Notes: generated by a model not told the origin, from the letters alone. Shown: positions 9,099-17,817, counted from the stretch's first letter. The stretch: DNA of 26,439 nucleotides from DATEDA01 sp963789885 (GCA_963789885.1 CAWBNB010000063.1:1-26439), one strand, 5' to 3'. Translations and numbers: made by a program.

Positions 9099-9443
9099 AT
9101 GAGACGTCTTGCTTTGATCCTGTCGCTGCTCGCGGTGAGCCCGGCGGCGTTCGCGGATCGCTACATCTGGGTGAACGGCCAGCGCATGGCGCCGGCGCAG
9201 ATCGCCTACCTCGAGCGGCTCCGCTGCGGGCCGATCCCCGACGGGCGTTACTGGCTCGACACCGGCAGCGGCATCTGGGGCTACGCGAACAACCCGCGGC
9301 CGCAGGGGCACATCTCCGACAACTGCCGGCGCGCGCAGGCGGGCGGCGGCGGGCAGGCGATGAACCGCCGCGGGCCGTTCGGCGACTACATGAGCGACGG
9401 GCAGTGCTCGTTCGTGAACGGGGTGCCGGTCGGGCGGTGCTGA
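9099..9443 (+). CDS. Small exported protein with four cysteines, unknown function
   Basis: A 114-residue protein with a signal peptide (MRRLALILSLLAVSPAAFA, likely cleaved before DRYIWVNGQRM). The mature protein is about 95 residues, rich in Gly, Arg, Trp and Tyr, with four Cys (in RCGP, DNCRR, GQCSF and the terminal GRC) that could form two disulfides in the periplasm. A CAGGAGAA Shine-Dalgarno lies 6 bases before the ATG. It follows the CHAT-associated unit by 144 bases on the same strand, so it could be a fourth member or independent. I do not recognise the family. Confidence 0.75.
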   Translation: MRRLALILSLLAVSPAAFADRYIWVNGQRMAPAQIAYLERLRCGPIPDGRYWLDTGSGIWGYANNPRPQGHISDNCRRAQAGGGGQAMNRRGPFGDYMSDGQCSFVNGVPVGRC

Positions 9444-9794
9444 AACTACGGCGCGGAATTGTCCTTAGCGTCGTTGTCTTGCTGGGGGAGCGGGCTTGGC
9501 GTTGATGTGCTCAGCAGGAAGTTCGCGGGTCCCCTTCCCCTGTTAGTGCCGGATGCGGTCCCCACGGTCACTCCCTTGCGGGCAATGACGTGATCAGCTC
9601 ACACGTCCGCTCTGAATCGACGGCACCGTCGAACGACTGCTTTGCAACACCTTAACTGTACGACCGCTCCTGGCCCGATCAGCGACCCTTGCCCGACCGT
9701 CGCATAGCGGACCCATTGCTGCCTGTCGTGCTCAAGAGAAGCGGTCATTCGCGGCGTTGCAACGTGACCGCGCGGCACATCGTAAGCTCGCGGC
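9444..9794. other. Non-coding spacer with one interspersed repeat copy
   Basis: No credible gene is seen in these 351 bases. The left part holds a short dyad (CGACGG-CA-CCGTCG, 9619-9632). The right part (about 9660-9754) is a copy of the window's interspersed repeat family. Confidence 0.6.
9660..9754. repeat. Interspersed repeat copy A
   Basis: It carries CGACCGCTCCTGGCC then GATCAGCGACC, matching copy D at 17752. Its right end, 9716-9754, matches 21309-21347 at nearly every base (TTGCTGCCTGTCGTGCTC, two differences, GAGAAGCGG, a few differences, TTCGCGG). Unlike the copy at 21309, it is not interrupted by the group II intron, so it shows how an unoccupied site reads. Confidence 0.7.
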
Positions 9795-10373
9795 GTGCCG
9801 AACCTTCCGAACGTGATCACGGTCGTCCGGGTGCTGCTCGTCCCGGTATTCGCCTACCTGCTCTTTCGGGAAAACTTCGGGTGGGCGCTTGCCGTGTTCA
9901 TGGCGGCGGCGTTCAGCGATTTCGCCGACGGGGTGATCGCGCGCCACTACCGGCTCGTCTCCGAGTTCGGCGCGCGGCTCGACCCGATCGCCGACAAGTT
10001 CACGATGCTCACCGCGACCGTGCTCCTTGCCTGGCAGGGGTGGCTCCCGCTCTGGCTGGCGGCGGCGATCGTGCTGCGCGACGTCGTCATCGCCGGCGGC
10101 GCGATCGCGTACCGGCTCGTGGTCGGGCACGTGGAGATGGAGCCGACCTGGCTCTCCAAGATCAACACCGCGCTGGAATTCACCGCGCTCGCGGGCCTAC
10201 TCGCGCACGCCGCGGCGCTCATCGACGGGAGCGACTGGCTGCAGCCGCTATTCGTTCTTGTTTGTCTGACCGTGACGCTGTCGGGCACCCAGTATGTGTG
10301 GATCTGGAGCAGGAAGGCCGCCGCGGCGCGGGGGGCTCAGCGCGGCGGCGGAGCGTTCGGCGGCGGCGGGTAG
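9795..10373 (+). CDS. CDP-alcohol phosphatidyltransferase family protein (PgsA/cardiolipin-synthase-like)
   Basis: Integral membrane enzyme (192 residues) that transfers a phosphatidyl group from CDP-diacylglycerol to an alcohol acceptor in phospholipid synthesis. The defining motif D-x2-DG-x2-AR-x8-G-x3-D-x3-D is complete: D42, D45-G46, A49-R50, G59, D63 and D67. The N-terminal LPNVITVVRVLLVPVFAYLLF segment is typical of PgsA-like enzymes. About five hydrophobic helices follow. The start is GTG at 9795, with no clear Shine-Dalgarno. The C-terminus ends in a low-complexity Gly/Ala/Arg tail (about the last 18 residues). The acceptor, glycerol-3-phosphate or phosphatidylglycerol, cannot be told from the motif, so no gene symbol is given. 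It stands alone and converges on the minus-strand phosphorylase gene. Confidence 0.85.
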   Translation: MPNLPNVITVVRVLLVPVFAYLLFRENFGWALAVFMAAAFSDFADGVIARHYRLVSEFGARLDPIADKFTMLTATVLLAWQGWLPLWLAAAIVLRDVVIAGGAIAYRLVVGHVEMEPTWLSKINTALEFTALAGLLAHAAALIDGSDWLQPLFVLVCLTVTLSGTQYVWIWSRKAAAARGAQRGGGAFGGGG

Positions 10374-10542
10374 GGCGCCGCGGCGGGGGGCGAAGGCGCG
10401 GGCAACCATCTTGCATGCGTCGCCCTCGGGCAGGGAGCGCCACGAATCGACGCGCACCTTCATGGACCGTCGCGAACCGGCGTCGGCGACGAGCGACGCC
10501 GCCTCTGTGGCAACTCCGGTCGAGATCGGGCGCGCCGGGGCC
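10374..10542. other. Convergent spacer between the phosphatidyltransferase and phosphorylase genes
   Basis: These 169 GC-rich bases lie between two converging genes. I see no convincing gene and no clear terminator with a T-run. Confidence 0.4.
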
Positions 10543-13044
10543 CTACCCCCCGTGCCAATGCACCAACGGCAGTTCCAGCGGCCAGCGGACGTGCGGGTGA
10601 TGCGGGACCACGCGCGGCGTAAAGTCACCGGCGGGCCGCGCCGTCGCGAAGCCACAGGTGTACACGTGCGCGTTGACCGCGCCAGGGATTGCGGCCACGC
10701 GCTGCATCGGCACGACGACGGGCTCGTCGGTGGCGGTCTGCTCCGCATAGATCTGCGGCTCGATCGCATCGCCCGGCATGTCGCCGAGGTACACGTGCAC
10801 GCGGAAGGTCCAGAAGTCGCCGTTGCGCCTCGCATCGAAGTCGGCGATGTGGATCTCGCGCCAGCGGTGCCGCACCAGACGGCCCCATTCGGTGAGCGTC
10901 ACCGCGAGCGCTCCACCCGACGCGGCGCGCTCGCGGAACATTCGCGCCGCGGGCTGGTACACGTCCTGCACATACTCGAATAGCATGCGATTGCTCGAGA
11001 ACTGCGGCGCGAGCCGCGCCATGCTGGCGCGGATGCGCGCGACCCAGCCCCGCGCCACGCCGGTCGCATCGCGATCGTAGAACTCCGGGATCACCTCTTG
11101 CTCGAGTTGGCGGTAGAGCATTTCCGCGTCGGTCCCGTCGTCGGTGCTGGCGTTGCCGATCGCCCAGCCGACATCGGGCGCATAGGCCTCTGCCCACCAG
11201 CCGTCGAGCGACGACAAGTTCAGCCCGCCGTTGACCAGCACCTTCATGCCGCTGGTGCCGCACGCCTCCCAGAGGCGGCGCGGCGTATTGATCCACACGT
11301 CCACGCCCTGTACCAGCATCTGCGCCAGCGTAAGGTCGTAGTCCTCGAGAAACACCGCCTGTGCACGAACGTCGGCACGGCGCGCGAACTCGGCCCACTG
11401 GCGCACGAAATCCTTGCCCACCGAGTCGTGCGGGTGCGCCTTGCCGGCGACTATGATTTGCACCGGCCGCTCGCGATTGCGCAGCAGGCGCGCCAGCCGC
11501 TCGGGATCGCGCAGCAGCAGATGGGGCCGCTTGTATTCGGTGAAGCGGCGCGCGAAGCCGAGCGTGAGCGCGTTCAGGTCGAGAACATCATTGGCACGCG
11601 CAATCGTCTGCGCGTCCTCGCCGCGCTGGCCGAGCTGCGCCGCGAGGCGCCGCCGCGCGTAGCGAACCAGTTCGGCACGCTCTGCGCCATGGCAGTGCCA
11701 CAGCGCTTCGTCGTCGAGCGCCGCCAGCGCCTGCGCGTGCGCCTCGGTCGTACCCATCCAGCGCGCCTTGCCGCATGCGCGTGTCCACAGGGCATCGGCG
11801 GTCGCCGAGTCCCACGACGCCATGTGCACGCCGTTGGTGACGTGGCGGATCGGCACCTCGCGCTGCGGAATGCGTGGATACAGTGGCTGGAAGATGCTCC
11901 GGCTTACCTCGCCGTGCAGGCGGCTGACGCCGTTGATATGGATGCACGTGCGGGCGGCGAGGTAGGCCATGTTGAACGAATCGTCGTCGCGGCCGCCCGG
12001 CGGGCGGCCAAGCGCGAGCAGATTGCGGGCATCGATGTTGAGCCCGACGGCGTAGTCGCGGCCGTATTGACCGAGCAAATCGATCGGGAACGTGTCGAAG
12101 GCCGCCGCTACCGGCGTGTGGGTGGTGAACACGTTGCCTGCTCGCGTGGCCCACAGCGCCTGCCAGAAGTTGAGGCGATGCTCCTGCATGAAAGCGCGGG
12201 CGCGCTCGATCGTCACGAATGCGGCATGGCCCTCGTTCAGGTGGCACACGCCGGGCTGGACGCCGAGCGCAGCGAGTGTGCGCCAGCCGCCGATGCCCAG
12301 CACGATCTCCTGCGCGAGCCGTGTTTCGGCATCGCCGCCGTAGAGCTGTCCGGTGATACCGCGATCGGCGGCCGAATTCAGCGGATCGTTGCTGTCGAGC
12401 AGGTAAAGCGGCACGCGACCGACCTGCGCCAGCCACACCTGTAGCCGCAGCACGCGCCCGGGAAGTTCCACCGGTACGGTGAGCCGCGCGCCATCGGGCC
12501 CGAGCACGGGCGTGATCGGCAGGTAGTAGGGCACGTTGGCCGGATGCAGCTCGAGTTGGCGGCCGTGCGCATCGAGCATCTGGCGGAAGTAGCCTGATTG
12601 GTACAGCAGCCCGATCGCCACCAACGGGACGCCGAGATCGCTCGCGGTCTTCAGGTGATCGCCCGCGAGTACCCCGAGGCCACCCGAGTAGATGGGCAGG
12701 GGTTCGCCGATCGCGTATTCCATGCTGAAGTAGGCGACGGTGAAAGGCGCGTCGGCTGCACTCTTCTCCCCCCACCAGGTGGGATCGCGCGCGTACGCCT
12801 CGCGCGATTGAACCGCGCGCTCGTATTCGGCGAGGAAGATCGGGTCCTGGGCGAGCGTCTCGAGCCGGCGCGACGAGATGTTAAGAAGGATCAACCAGGG
12901 ATTGCGCGTGCGCTCCCAGAGATCCGCGTCGAGCTGCGCCCACAGTGCGTCGCTCCCATGGCTCCAGGTCCAGCGCAAGTCGAGCGCCAGATCACCGAGT
13001 GAACCGATCCGTGTCGGCATCGCGCGCAGTAGCGGATGCTTCAT
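10543..13044 (-). CDS. glgP: Alpha-glucan (glycogen) phosphorylase
   Basis: A GT35-family enzyme that phosphorolyses alpha-1,4-glucans to glucose-1-phosphate using pyridoxal phosphate. With the ATG at 13044 the protein has 833 residues. The N-terminus (LGDLALDLRWTWSHGSDALW) is the DUF3417-type domain of the shorter bacterial/archaeal phosphorylase group. Conserved blocks: YFSMEYAIGEPLPIYSGGLGVLAGDH, CHLNEGHAAF, FTTHTPVAAAFDTF, HVTNGVHMASW, TLGFARRFTEYKRP, and the PLP-lysine block EACGTSGMKVLVNGG with Lys at about residue 601. I chose this start because AAGGAGG lies 7 bases upstream; a longer frame reading adds 56 unconvincing residues. No other glycogen genes are in the window. Confidence 0.93.
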   Translation of the reverse strand: MKHPLLRAMPTRIGSLGDLALDLRWTWSHGSDALWAQLDADLWERTRNPWLILLNISSRRLETLAQDPIFLAEYERAVQSREAYARDPTWWGEKSAADAPFTVAYFSMEYAIGEPLPIYSGGLGVLAGDHLKTASDLGVPLVAIGLLYQSGYFRQMLDAHGRQLELHPANVPYYLPITPVLGPDGARLTVPVELPGRVLRLQVWLAQVGRVPLYLLDSNDPLNSAADRGITGQLYGGDAETRLAQEIVLGIGGWRTLAALGVQPGVCHLNEGHAAFVTIERARAFMQEHRLNFWQALWATRAGNVFTTHTPVAAAFDTFPIDLLGQYGRDYAVGLNIDARNLLALGRPPGGRDDDSFNMAYLAARTCIHINGVSRLHGEVSRSIFQPLYPRIPQREVPIRHVTNGVHMASWDSATADALWTRACGKARWMGTTEAHAQALAALDDEALWHCHGAERAELVRYARRRLAAQLGQRGEDAQTIARANDVLDLNALTLGFARRFTEYKRPHLLLRDPERLARLLRNRERPVQIIVAGKAHPHDSVGKDFVRQWAEFARRADVRAQAVFLEDYDLTLAQMLVQGVDVWINTPRRLWEACGTSGMKVLVNGGLNLSSLDGWWAEAYAPDVGWAIGNASTDDGTDAEMLYRQLEQEVIPEFYDRDATGVARGWVARIRASMARLAPQFSSNRMLFEYVQDVYQPAARMFRERAASGGALAVTLTEWGRLVRHRWREIHIADFDARRNGDFWTFRVHVYLGDMPGDAIEPQIYAEQTATDEPVVVPMQRVAAIPGAVNAHVYTCGFATARPAGDFTPRVVPHHPHVRWPLELPLVHWHGG

Positions 13045-13132
13045 TGCGGCCTCCTTCCCTGGCGCTTCGGCGTATTCCTCCGTTCGATCGGACCGACGGC
13101 AGATGCTTGTGATAGGTCCACCGCGTCTTATC

Positions 13133-13147
13133 GAGAGATATTCTCTC
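13133..13147. promoter_or_regulatory. Dyad GAGAGA-TAT-TCTCTC upstream of glgP
   Basis: A 6-bp inverted repeat around TAT lies about 90 bases upstream of the glgP start, in a locally AT-richer stretch. The position suits an operator, but the regulator is unknown and the repeat is low in complexity. Confidence 0.3.
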
Positions 13148-13220
13148 TCTACCCGCGGTATACGGATCTGGTTAATCGAGTTCTGGCTTTCGAGCAAGAA
13201 GGAAAGCGACATTGAGCGCC

Positions 13221-13300
13221 AGCAGCGACCGACCGGTCATGGCCGCCTCTCGACGGTCGCTGATCGACCGCTGCGGACATTGGGCTGACCGGAAAGCAGC
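13221..13300. repeat. Interspersed repeat copy B
   Basis: Between glgP and the ATPase gene, this stretch carries CAGCGACCGACCGG, CGACGGTCGCTGATCGACCG, GCGGACATTGGG and TGACCGGAAAGCAG. These match the elements of the other spacer repeats (TCAGCGACC; CCGGAAAGCRG; GCGGACRTT). Confidence 0.5.
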
Positions 13301-13304
13301 CACT

Positions 13305-16085
13305 TTACTTAGCCTTGTTTGGACGGCCTAAGCTGTCTGTCGTGTCAGTACCAGCATTGGAGATCCCTGAGCCACCGGAGCGGGCACCACTCCGAGGAGA
13401 GCGTTTAAGCAGCCGCTTGCGGGCAAACCACTTGCGCAACTCTTCCAAAATGAACATGCCTGCCGCCAAAGGAATGACAAAACCCCAAACCGCTGCTTCT
13501 ACGGGTGCTGTTCCGAGGAGCGAATTTACCCAAGGGGCATAGTTGATCAACAGAAGGATCACAAGTTCCAACACCACACCCCAGATAATCAGCGCATTGC
13601 CAAGAAGCCCGGTCGAGAAGACCGATCGGATTGCGCTTCTGCACAGAAAGACGTTCACGATCTGCATCACGATGATGGTGCTCAAGCACGCGGTAGTGGC
13701 CTGCAGGTAAACAGGATCCCGGGCTCCCAGGGTCTCGCCATACGTCCATCCGGCGCGGTGGAGCACAAAGAAGAAGGCCACCATGGCGGCGGCCGCCTCG
13801 ATCAGACCCAAGAAGAGATAGGCGCGGAACGCTAGGGGCCAGTTCATCAGCCTCTCGCCCTGCGGTCGCGGGGGATTCCGCATGAGTTGCGGGTCGGGTC
13901 GTTCGACGCCAAGGCCGAGGGCGCTAAGCGTGTCGGACCCCATGTCGACGGATAGCGCTTGAATCGGTGTCAACGCAAGAGGGATCTTGAAGAGCACGAA
14001 GCCGAGGTAAGGGACCAGCTCGGCAACATTGTGGACCAGGACGTATGTGAGGAATTTGCGGATGTTCTGGAATACGGCGCGTCCCTCCTCAACAGCGTTC
14101 ACGATGCTAGCGAAGTTGTCGTCCAGCAACACCATGTCGGCCGCCTCCTTGGCCACGTCCGTGCCGGCAATGCCCATCGCGATGCCGATGTGGGCGGCCT
14201 TTAGCGCGGGGGCATCGTTGACGCCGTCGCCCGTGACGGCCACGATCTGTTGCTTCTTCTTCAACGCCTCCACGATGCGCATCTTCTGGTCGGCGACGAC
14301 CCGGGCGAAGATGACCTCGGGGGCGTCCAAGGCAAGCTGAAGCTGGATGATCGAGGACCGTTTGAGCTGCTCACCGGTAATGACGGTCGGGCTGTCTGAC
14401 TTCACCAGCCCGATTTCGCGGGCGATCGCCGCGGCTGTACGGGGGTGATCGCCGGTAACCATGATGACCTTGATCCCGGCCTCCTGGCATTTGCGGAGTG
14501 CTTCCGGCACTTCGGGCCTTGGCGGGTCTTCCAGCCCTGCCAGGCCAACGAAGATCAAGTCCTCCTCCAACCTCTCCCGGTCATAGCCCACGTCCAGCTT
14601 CCTGCAGGCGAAAGCAAGTACCCGAAGGCCCTGGTACGCCATCGCGTCCTGCGCCTTCACGATCCTCACCTTTACCTCAGCGCCAAGGGACTGAATCGTG
14701 CCGTCAATGAGAATGTGTTGGCAAAGAGGAAGCACTGATTCGGGCGCACCCTTGCAGTAAAGAGCAAGACCTTCAGGGGATTGGTGCAGGGTGGAGAGTC
14801 GCATGCGCTCGGCATCGAACGGGATTTCGTCCACGCGAGGATCGACGGGCGTACTGGAAATGAAGGGCCGTGCCATTTCCACCAGCGCCACCTCCATGGG
14901 ATCGCCCAAAAAGGCTGGTTTTCCGTGAACCTCGGTATTCTTTAGGTCGTGGCACATCTGGGCCGTCACAAAAAAAGGCCGATAGAGATCTGCAAAGCCT
15001 GGTTTCCGTCTCACCGCGGCCGGCGAATCCAACGTTTCCCCCAGATAGAGTTGCCGGACCACCATTCGGCCCTGAGTCAGCGTACCGGTCTTGTCGGTGC
15101 AGATGACCGTCGTGGAGCCGAGCGTCTCGACCGAGGGCAGGTAACGGATGAGCACGTTGCGTCTGGCCATGCGTTGGTTGGCCAGTACGAGCGCCAAGGT
15201 CAACGTGGGGAGCAGCCCTTCCGGCACCATCGCGACGATGATGCCGATCGCGAAGATGAAGTCTTTCCAGAACGGGACGCCGATCATCCGGCCCAGCGAG
15301 AAGAATGAGACCCCGATCAGCACCGCGAGAATTGCGGTCAAGCGGCTTAAGTGAGCGATCTCCTTGCGCAGCGGGGAGACCTCCTCCACTGCCGTTCCTG
15401 TGAGATGCGCGATCTTGCCGAACTCGGTGTGCATGCCCGTGGCGAAGACCACGGCTTTGGCCTGCCCGGAGACCATCGACGTGCCGGCGAGCACGACGTT
15501 CTTGTTGTCGATCAGGTCATTCGCTTCGGATGGATTGGCGTCCCGAGCTTTGGGCAGCGATTCACCCGTGACGGCGGCGTTGTTGACTCGCACGCCAAAC
15601 GCCTCGATCAGCCGGCAATCCGCGGGAATGTTATCGCCCGACTCCAGGTGGACGATATCCCCCGGCACCAATTCCTCCGCAGGCACCCGGGCGACCTTGC
15701 CCTCGCGCAATACCTGGGCCTGTCGCGGTAGCAGCTTGCGCAACGCCGCAAGCGTTTGTTCGACGCGATGCTCCTGCCAGAAAGAGAACAGCCCGCTTAC
15801 CAGGATCACGGTGACAATGGCGTAGCCCACTTTCGCCATGTCCTGGCCAGGTTCGCTCCAGTCAGCGACGAAAGCCAGTCCCGCGGCAAGCCACAGAATC
15901 AGCGAAAAGAGAGTGATGAATTCCCCGAGGAAGCGCAGCCACAGAGGTCTGCGGCGGGCCACTTCCTCCACCCTGTTGCGGCCGTATTCGTGCAGCCGGC
16001 GCGCGACTTCGGCGCCGCTCAGCCCGTCCACGGAACTGTTCAGGCTCGCGACGGCCTCGAGCGGAGACAACTGGTGGATTCTCAT
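13305..16085 (-). CDS. P2-type cation-transporting ATPase (Na+/K+-ATPase-like)
   Basis: An ATP-driven inner-membrane cation pump of about 926 residues. Domains in order: cation ATPase N-terminal domain (1-70), actuator TGES (173-176), M4 motif VPEGLLP (287-293), phosphorylation motif DKTGTLTQ (Asp331), nucleotide-binding KGAPE (445-449), MVTGDHP (542-548), hinge TGDGVNDAP (618-626), M5-M6 with NVAELVPYLGF and VDMGSD (713-718), and further helices to a basic tail. The M4 IGIIVAMVPEGLL and M6 D-x-G-x-D patterns resemble the P2C (Na+/K+, H+/K+) group more than plain Ca2+ pumps. The ATG at 16085 matches the family N-terminus (MRIHQLSPLEAVASL); a TTG at 16121 is an alternative with no ribosome site. 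Its codons are visibly less GC-biased than its neighbours, suggesting acquisition. The transported ion is not proven. Confidence 0.88.
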   Translation of the reverse strand: MRIHQLSPLEAVASLNSSVDGLSGAEVARRLHEYGRNRVEEVARRRPLWLRFLGEFITLFSLILWLAAGLAFVADWSEPGQDMAKVGYAIVTVILVSGLFSFWQEHRVEQTLAALRKLLPRQAQVLREGKVARVPAEELVPGDIVHLESGDNIPADCRLIEAFGVRVNNAAVTGESLPKARDANPSEANDLIDNKNVVLAGTSMVSGQAKAVVFATGMHTEFGKIAHLTGTAVEEVSPLRKEIAHLSRLTAILAVLIGVSFFSLGRMIGVPFWKDFIFAIGIIVAMVPEGLLPTLTLALVLANQRMARRNVLIRYLPSVETLGSTTVICTDKTGTLTQGRMVVRQLYLGETLDSPAAVRRKPGFADLYRPFFVTAQMCHDLKNTEVHGKPAFLGDPMEVALVEMARPFISSTPVDPRVDEIPFDAERMRLSTLHQSPEGLALYCKGAPESVLPLCQHILIDGTIQSLGAEVKVRIVKAQDAMAYQGLRVLAFACRKLDVGYDRERLEEDLIFVGLAGLEDPPRPEVPEALRKCQEAGIKVIMVTGDHPRTAAAIAREIGLVKSDSPTVITGEQLKRSSIIQLQLALDAPEVIFARVVADQKMRIVEALKKKQQIVAVTGDGVNDAPALKAAHIGIAMGIAGTDVAKEAADMVLLDDNFASIVNAVEEGRAVFQNIRKFLTYVLVHNVAELVPYLGFVLFKIPLALTPIQALSVDMGSDTLSALGLGVERPDPQLMRNPPRPQGERLMNWPLAFRAYLFLGLIEAAAAMVAFFFVLHRAGWTYGETLGARDPVYLQATTACLSTIIVMQIVNVFLCRSAIRSVFSTGLLGNALIIWGVVLELVILLLINYAPWVNSLLGTAPVEAAVWGFVIPLAAGMFILEELRKWFARKRLLKRSPRSGARSGGSGISNAGTDTTDSLGRPNKAK

Positions 16086-16527
16086 GTAAACCCCCGCCCA
16101 CGGCATTTCCCGACCTGCCAAGGATCAAATGGGCGAAGTGCGCCCACCGCCCTGTTCAGGCAAAAGATTTTTTGTAGCCGAAATCGCCGAACGGCGCCAG
16201 CTACGAGTCGCCAGTCAAGAGGTCGTGCGGCTGAAGCCACTAGAACGAAGCGGCTGTAGGGATTGTCGGACGCGACGCGAATGACGGCTTATGGCCCGAC
16301 TCCCGCCGGTAGCGCTCCCCGACAGCGGACGTTTCACCGTGCGTCTGCTTTCGGGATCAGCGACCGGCTGGACGCGACCCAAAGCGGAATTAGGAGCCGC
16401 CGGGAAGCGGTCGTTTGGACTGACCCCGGAAGCGGACGCTCAACGTTTTGGTGAACGGCGGGTCCGGCACAAACGGTTGAGCTGACGCGACGCCCGCGGC
16501 CCGTCCATTCGACCTGAAGTTGGGCGA
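16086..16527. other. Non-coding spacer rich in interspersed repeat
   Basis: No credible gene is present. Most of the stretch from 16243 on is made of degenerate copies of the repeat family. The left 50 bases would hold the ATPase promoter, but none is convincing. Confidence 0.55.
16243..16460. repeat. Interspersed repeat cluster C (several tandem-like units)
   Basis: At least four related elements lie here: GAACGAAGCGGCTG (16243), CGACAGCGGACGTTTCACCG (about 16319), a unit with GGATCAGCGACCGGCTGG (about 16354), and GGGAAGCGGTCGTTTGG plus CCCCGGAAGCGGACGCTCAACG (16410-16445). The core is GAAGCGGNCGTTC-like, alternating with ATCAGCGACC. This is the densest array of the family in the window. 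Confidence 0.55.
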
Positions 16528-17520
16528 TCAGCGTGCAATGGTGCTCCCGAGCTTGAACACACGAATCGCATTCGTTTCGGCAAACTTCTTGGCTGTTTCT
16601 GGTTTGAGTTGCCCGAGGAGTTCGCGAAATCGATTTACGTGCCGGAAGTAAGATTGCAGGTTGTTTGCTCGTGCGTGCGCGAAATCCACGCCAAGCATGA
16701 AGCGGTCGGGAAATTCTTCATAGAGTGCCTTCATGTCCGGAACCAGTACGCCGTCCTGCTCGATGAGCGCGGTGAAGCTCTCCATCCGCGGCCAGCCAGT
16801 GCCGTAGCTATAGGTGCCCACGTTGGTCATGCCGGCAAGGTCACAGAACAGATTCGAATGACGGGCCAACATCCCACGGATGACGGCTGCCCTGCTGCGC
16901 CCGCAATTGTGTGCCCAGATGAAGCGCGTATTCGGGTATTCCACAAGCAACCTCGAAAAATCATCGACCAGCGCAGGGTAACCCTCCATATGGACAACCA
17001 TGGGCACCTCAAAGCGTGCCGAAAGTTCGCTCATTCTCCGCATGAAAGTCGAGTAAATCGGGTTTTCCTGTTCGGCGTGCGGTCCCCTATCGTACGCCCA
17101 GTGGCGCACGATGAATTCACCGATGCCGAAGAACCTGCCGGATGCAAGCTTGCGTTCCGTCTCCTCGATGAGCCGATCGACGTCGTGGTCGGGAGACTGC
17201 CACTTGTACGATCCAGTGAGCAAAGGCTGCTGCATGCCGACCAATGGAAAGAATCTGCCCGGATAGCGCTCGGCAAGTCGCAGTGCGCCTTCGTCGCTGC
17301 CCGCCAGGTCGCCGGGACCTCCCGGGTAGTAACGCGCCATTACGGCCCGCTGCGTTACGTTGTTGCTGTCCATCGATCTGACCATGGTCTCCCAATCGAA
17401 GGAGCCGCCGAGATGATCGTGGGCATCGACAATTGGCCCTTGGTAAGGCTGCCCCCAAAGCGCGGAGCACGGCAAAAGCATCAAAGACGAGGCGATGAGC
17501 CAAAGCTTTGCGCGCCGCAT
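16528..17520 (-). CDS. Exported amidohydrolase-type TIM-barrel metal hydrolase
   Basis: A 330-residue protein with an N-terminal signal peptide (MRRAKLWLIASSLMLLPCSALWG), so probably periplasmic. The mature part reads as an Amidohydro_2-type fold: DAHDHLGG with the metal-binding HxH (about residues 34-36), MVVHMEGYPALVDDF, FIWAHNCGRSRA (metal His), and a late Asp in MLGVDFAHARANN. These are the usual metal ligands of the superfamily. No Shine-Dalgarno precedes the ATG at 17520; instead a short hairpin (TTAGC-AATC-GCTAA) directly abuts it. Most cousins (amidase, decarboxylase or lactonase types) are cytosolic, so export is notable. Substrate unknown. Its composition is less GC-rich than the left half of the window. 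Confidence 0.75.
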   Translation of the reverse strand: MRRAKLWLIASSLMLLPCSALWGQPYQGPIVDAHDHLGGSFDWETMVRSMDSNNVTQRAVMARYYPGGPGDLAGSDEGALRLAERYPGRFFPLVGMQQPLLTGSYKWQSPDHDVDRLIEETERKLASGRFFGIGEFIVRHWAYDRGPHAEQENPIYSTFMRRMSELSARFEVPMVVHMEGYPALVDDFSRLLVEYPNTRFIWAHNCGRSRAAVIRGMLARHSNLFCDLAGMTNVGTYSYGTGWPRMESFTALIEQDGVLVPDMKALYEEFPDRFMLGVDFAHARANNLQSYFRHVNRFRELLGQLKPETAKKFAETNAIRVFKLGSTIAR

Positions 17521-17568
17521 ATTAGCGATTGCTAACGCCCAACGTGCTTTATCGGAGCAGTTCTTCTA

Positions 17569-17599
17569 GTTAACCGGAAGCGCACTCTCGTTAACCGGA
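17569..17599. promoter_or_regulatory. Two direct GTTAACCGGA repeats 21 bp apart
   Basis: GTTAACCGGA occurs at 17569-17578 and 17590-17599, a spacing of about two helical turns, with a third partial match GTTAACCGA at 17679-17687. They lie 50-170 bases upstream of the amidohydrolase start, where a regulator or promoter would sit. Which protein binds, if any, is unknown. Confidence 0.4.
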
Positions 17600-17751
17600 T
17601 CGGGCCGCTGCCTGTGGATCGATGCACAGCACGGCTTGACAGGCCGGAACTGTATGCCATTCTGGTACGCAGATTCATGTTAACCGACACCAAGCGAGCC
17701 GGTGCGATCGAATTGGCTGTCCGCTTTGACTTGACTTGGGGGCGCGTCGGG

Positions 17752-17817
17752 CCCGACCGCTTCTGGCCGATCAGCGACTGTCAGCCGAACGGCTCAAGTC
17801 GACCCGAAGCAGTCCTT
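17752..17817. repeat. Interspersed repeat copy D
   Basis: CCCGACCGCTTCTGGCC, GATCAGCGAC, GCCGAACGGCTC and GACCCGAAGCAGTCC follow in order. The first two elements match copy A (9660-9690) nearly base for base. Confidence 0.55.

Noticed and set aside
9660..16460. CRISPR-like array in the repeat-rich spacers
   Set aside because: Repeats vary in sequence, orientation and spacing, and no cas genes are present.
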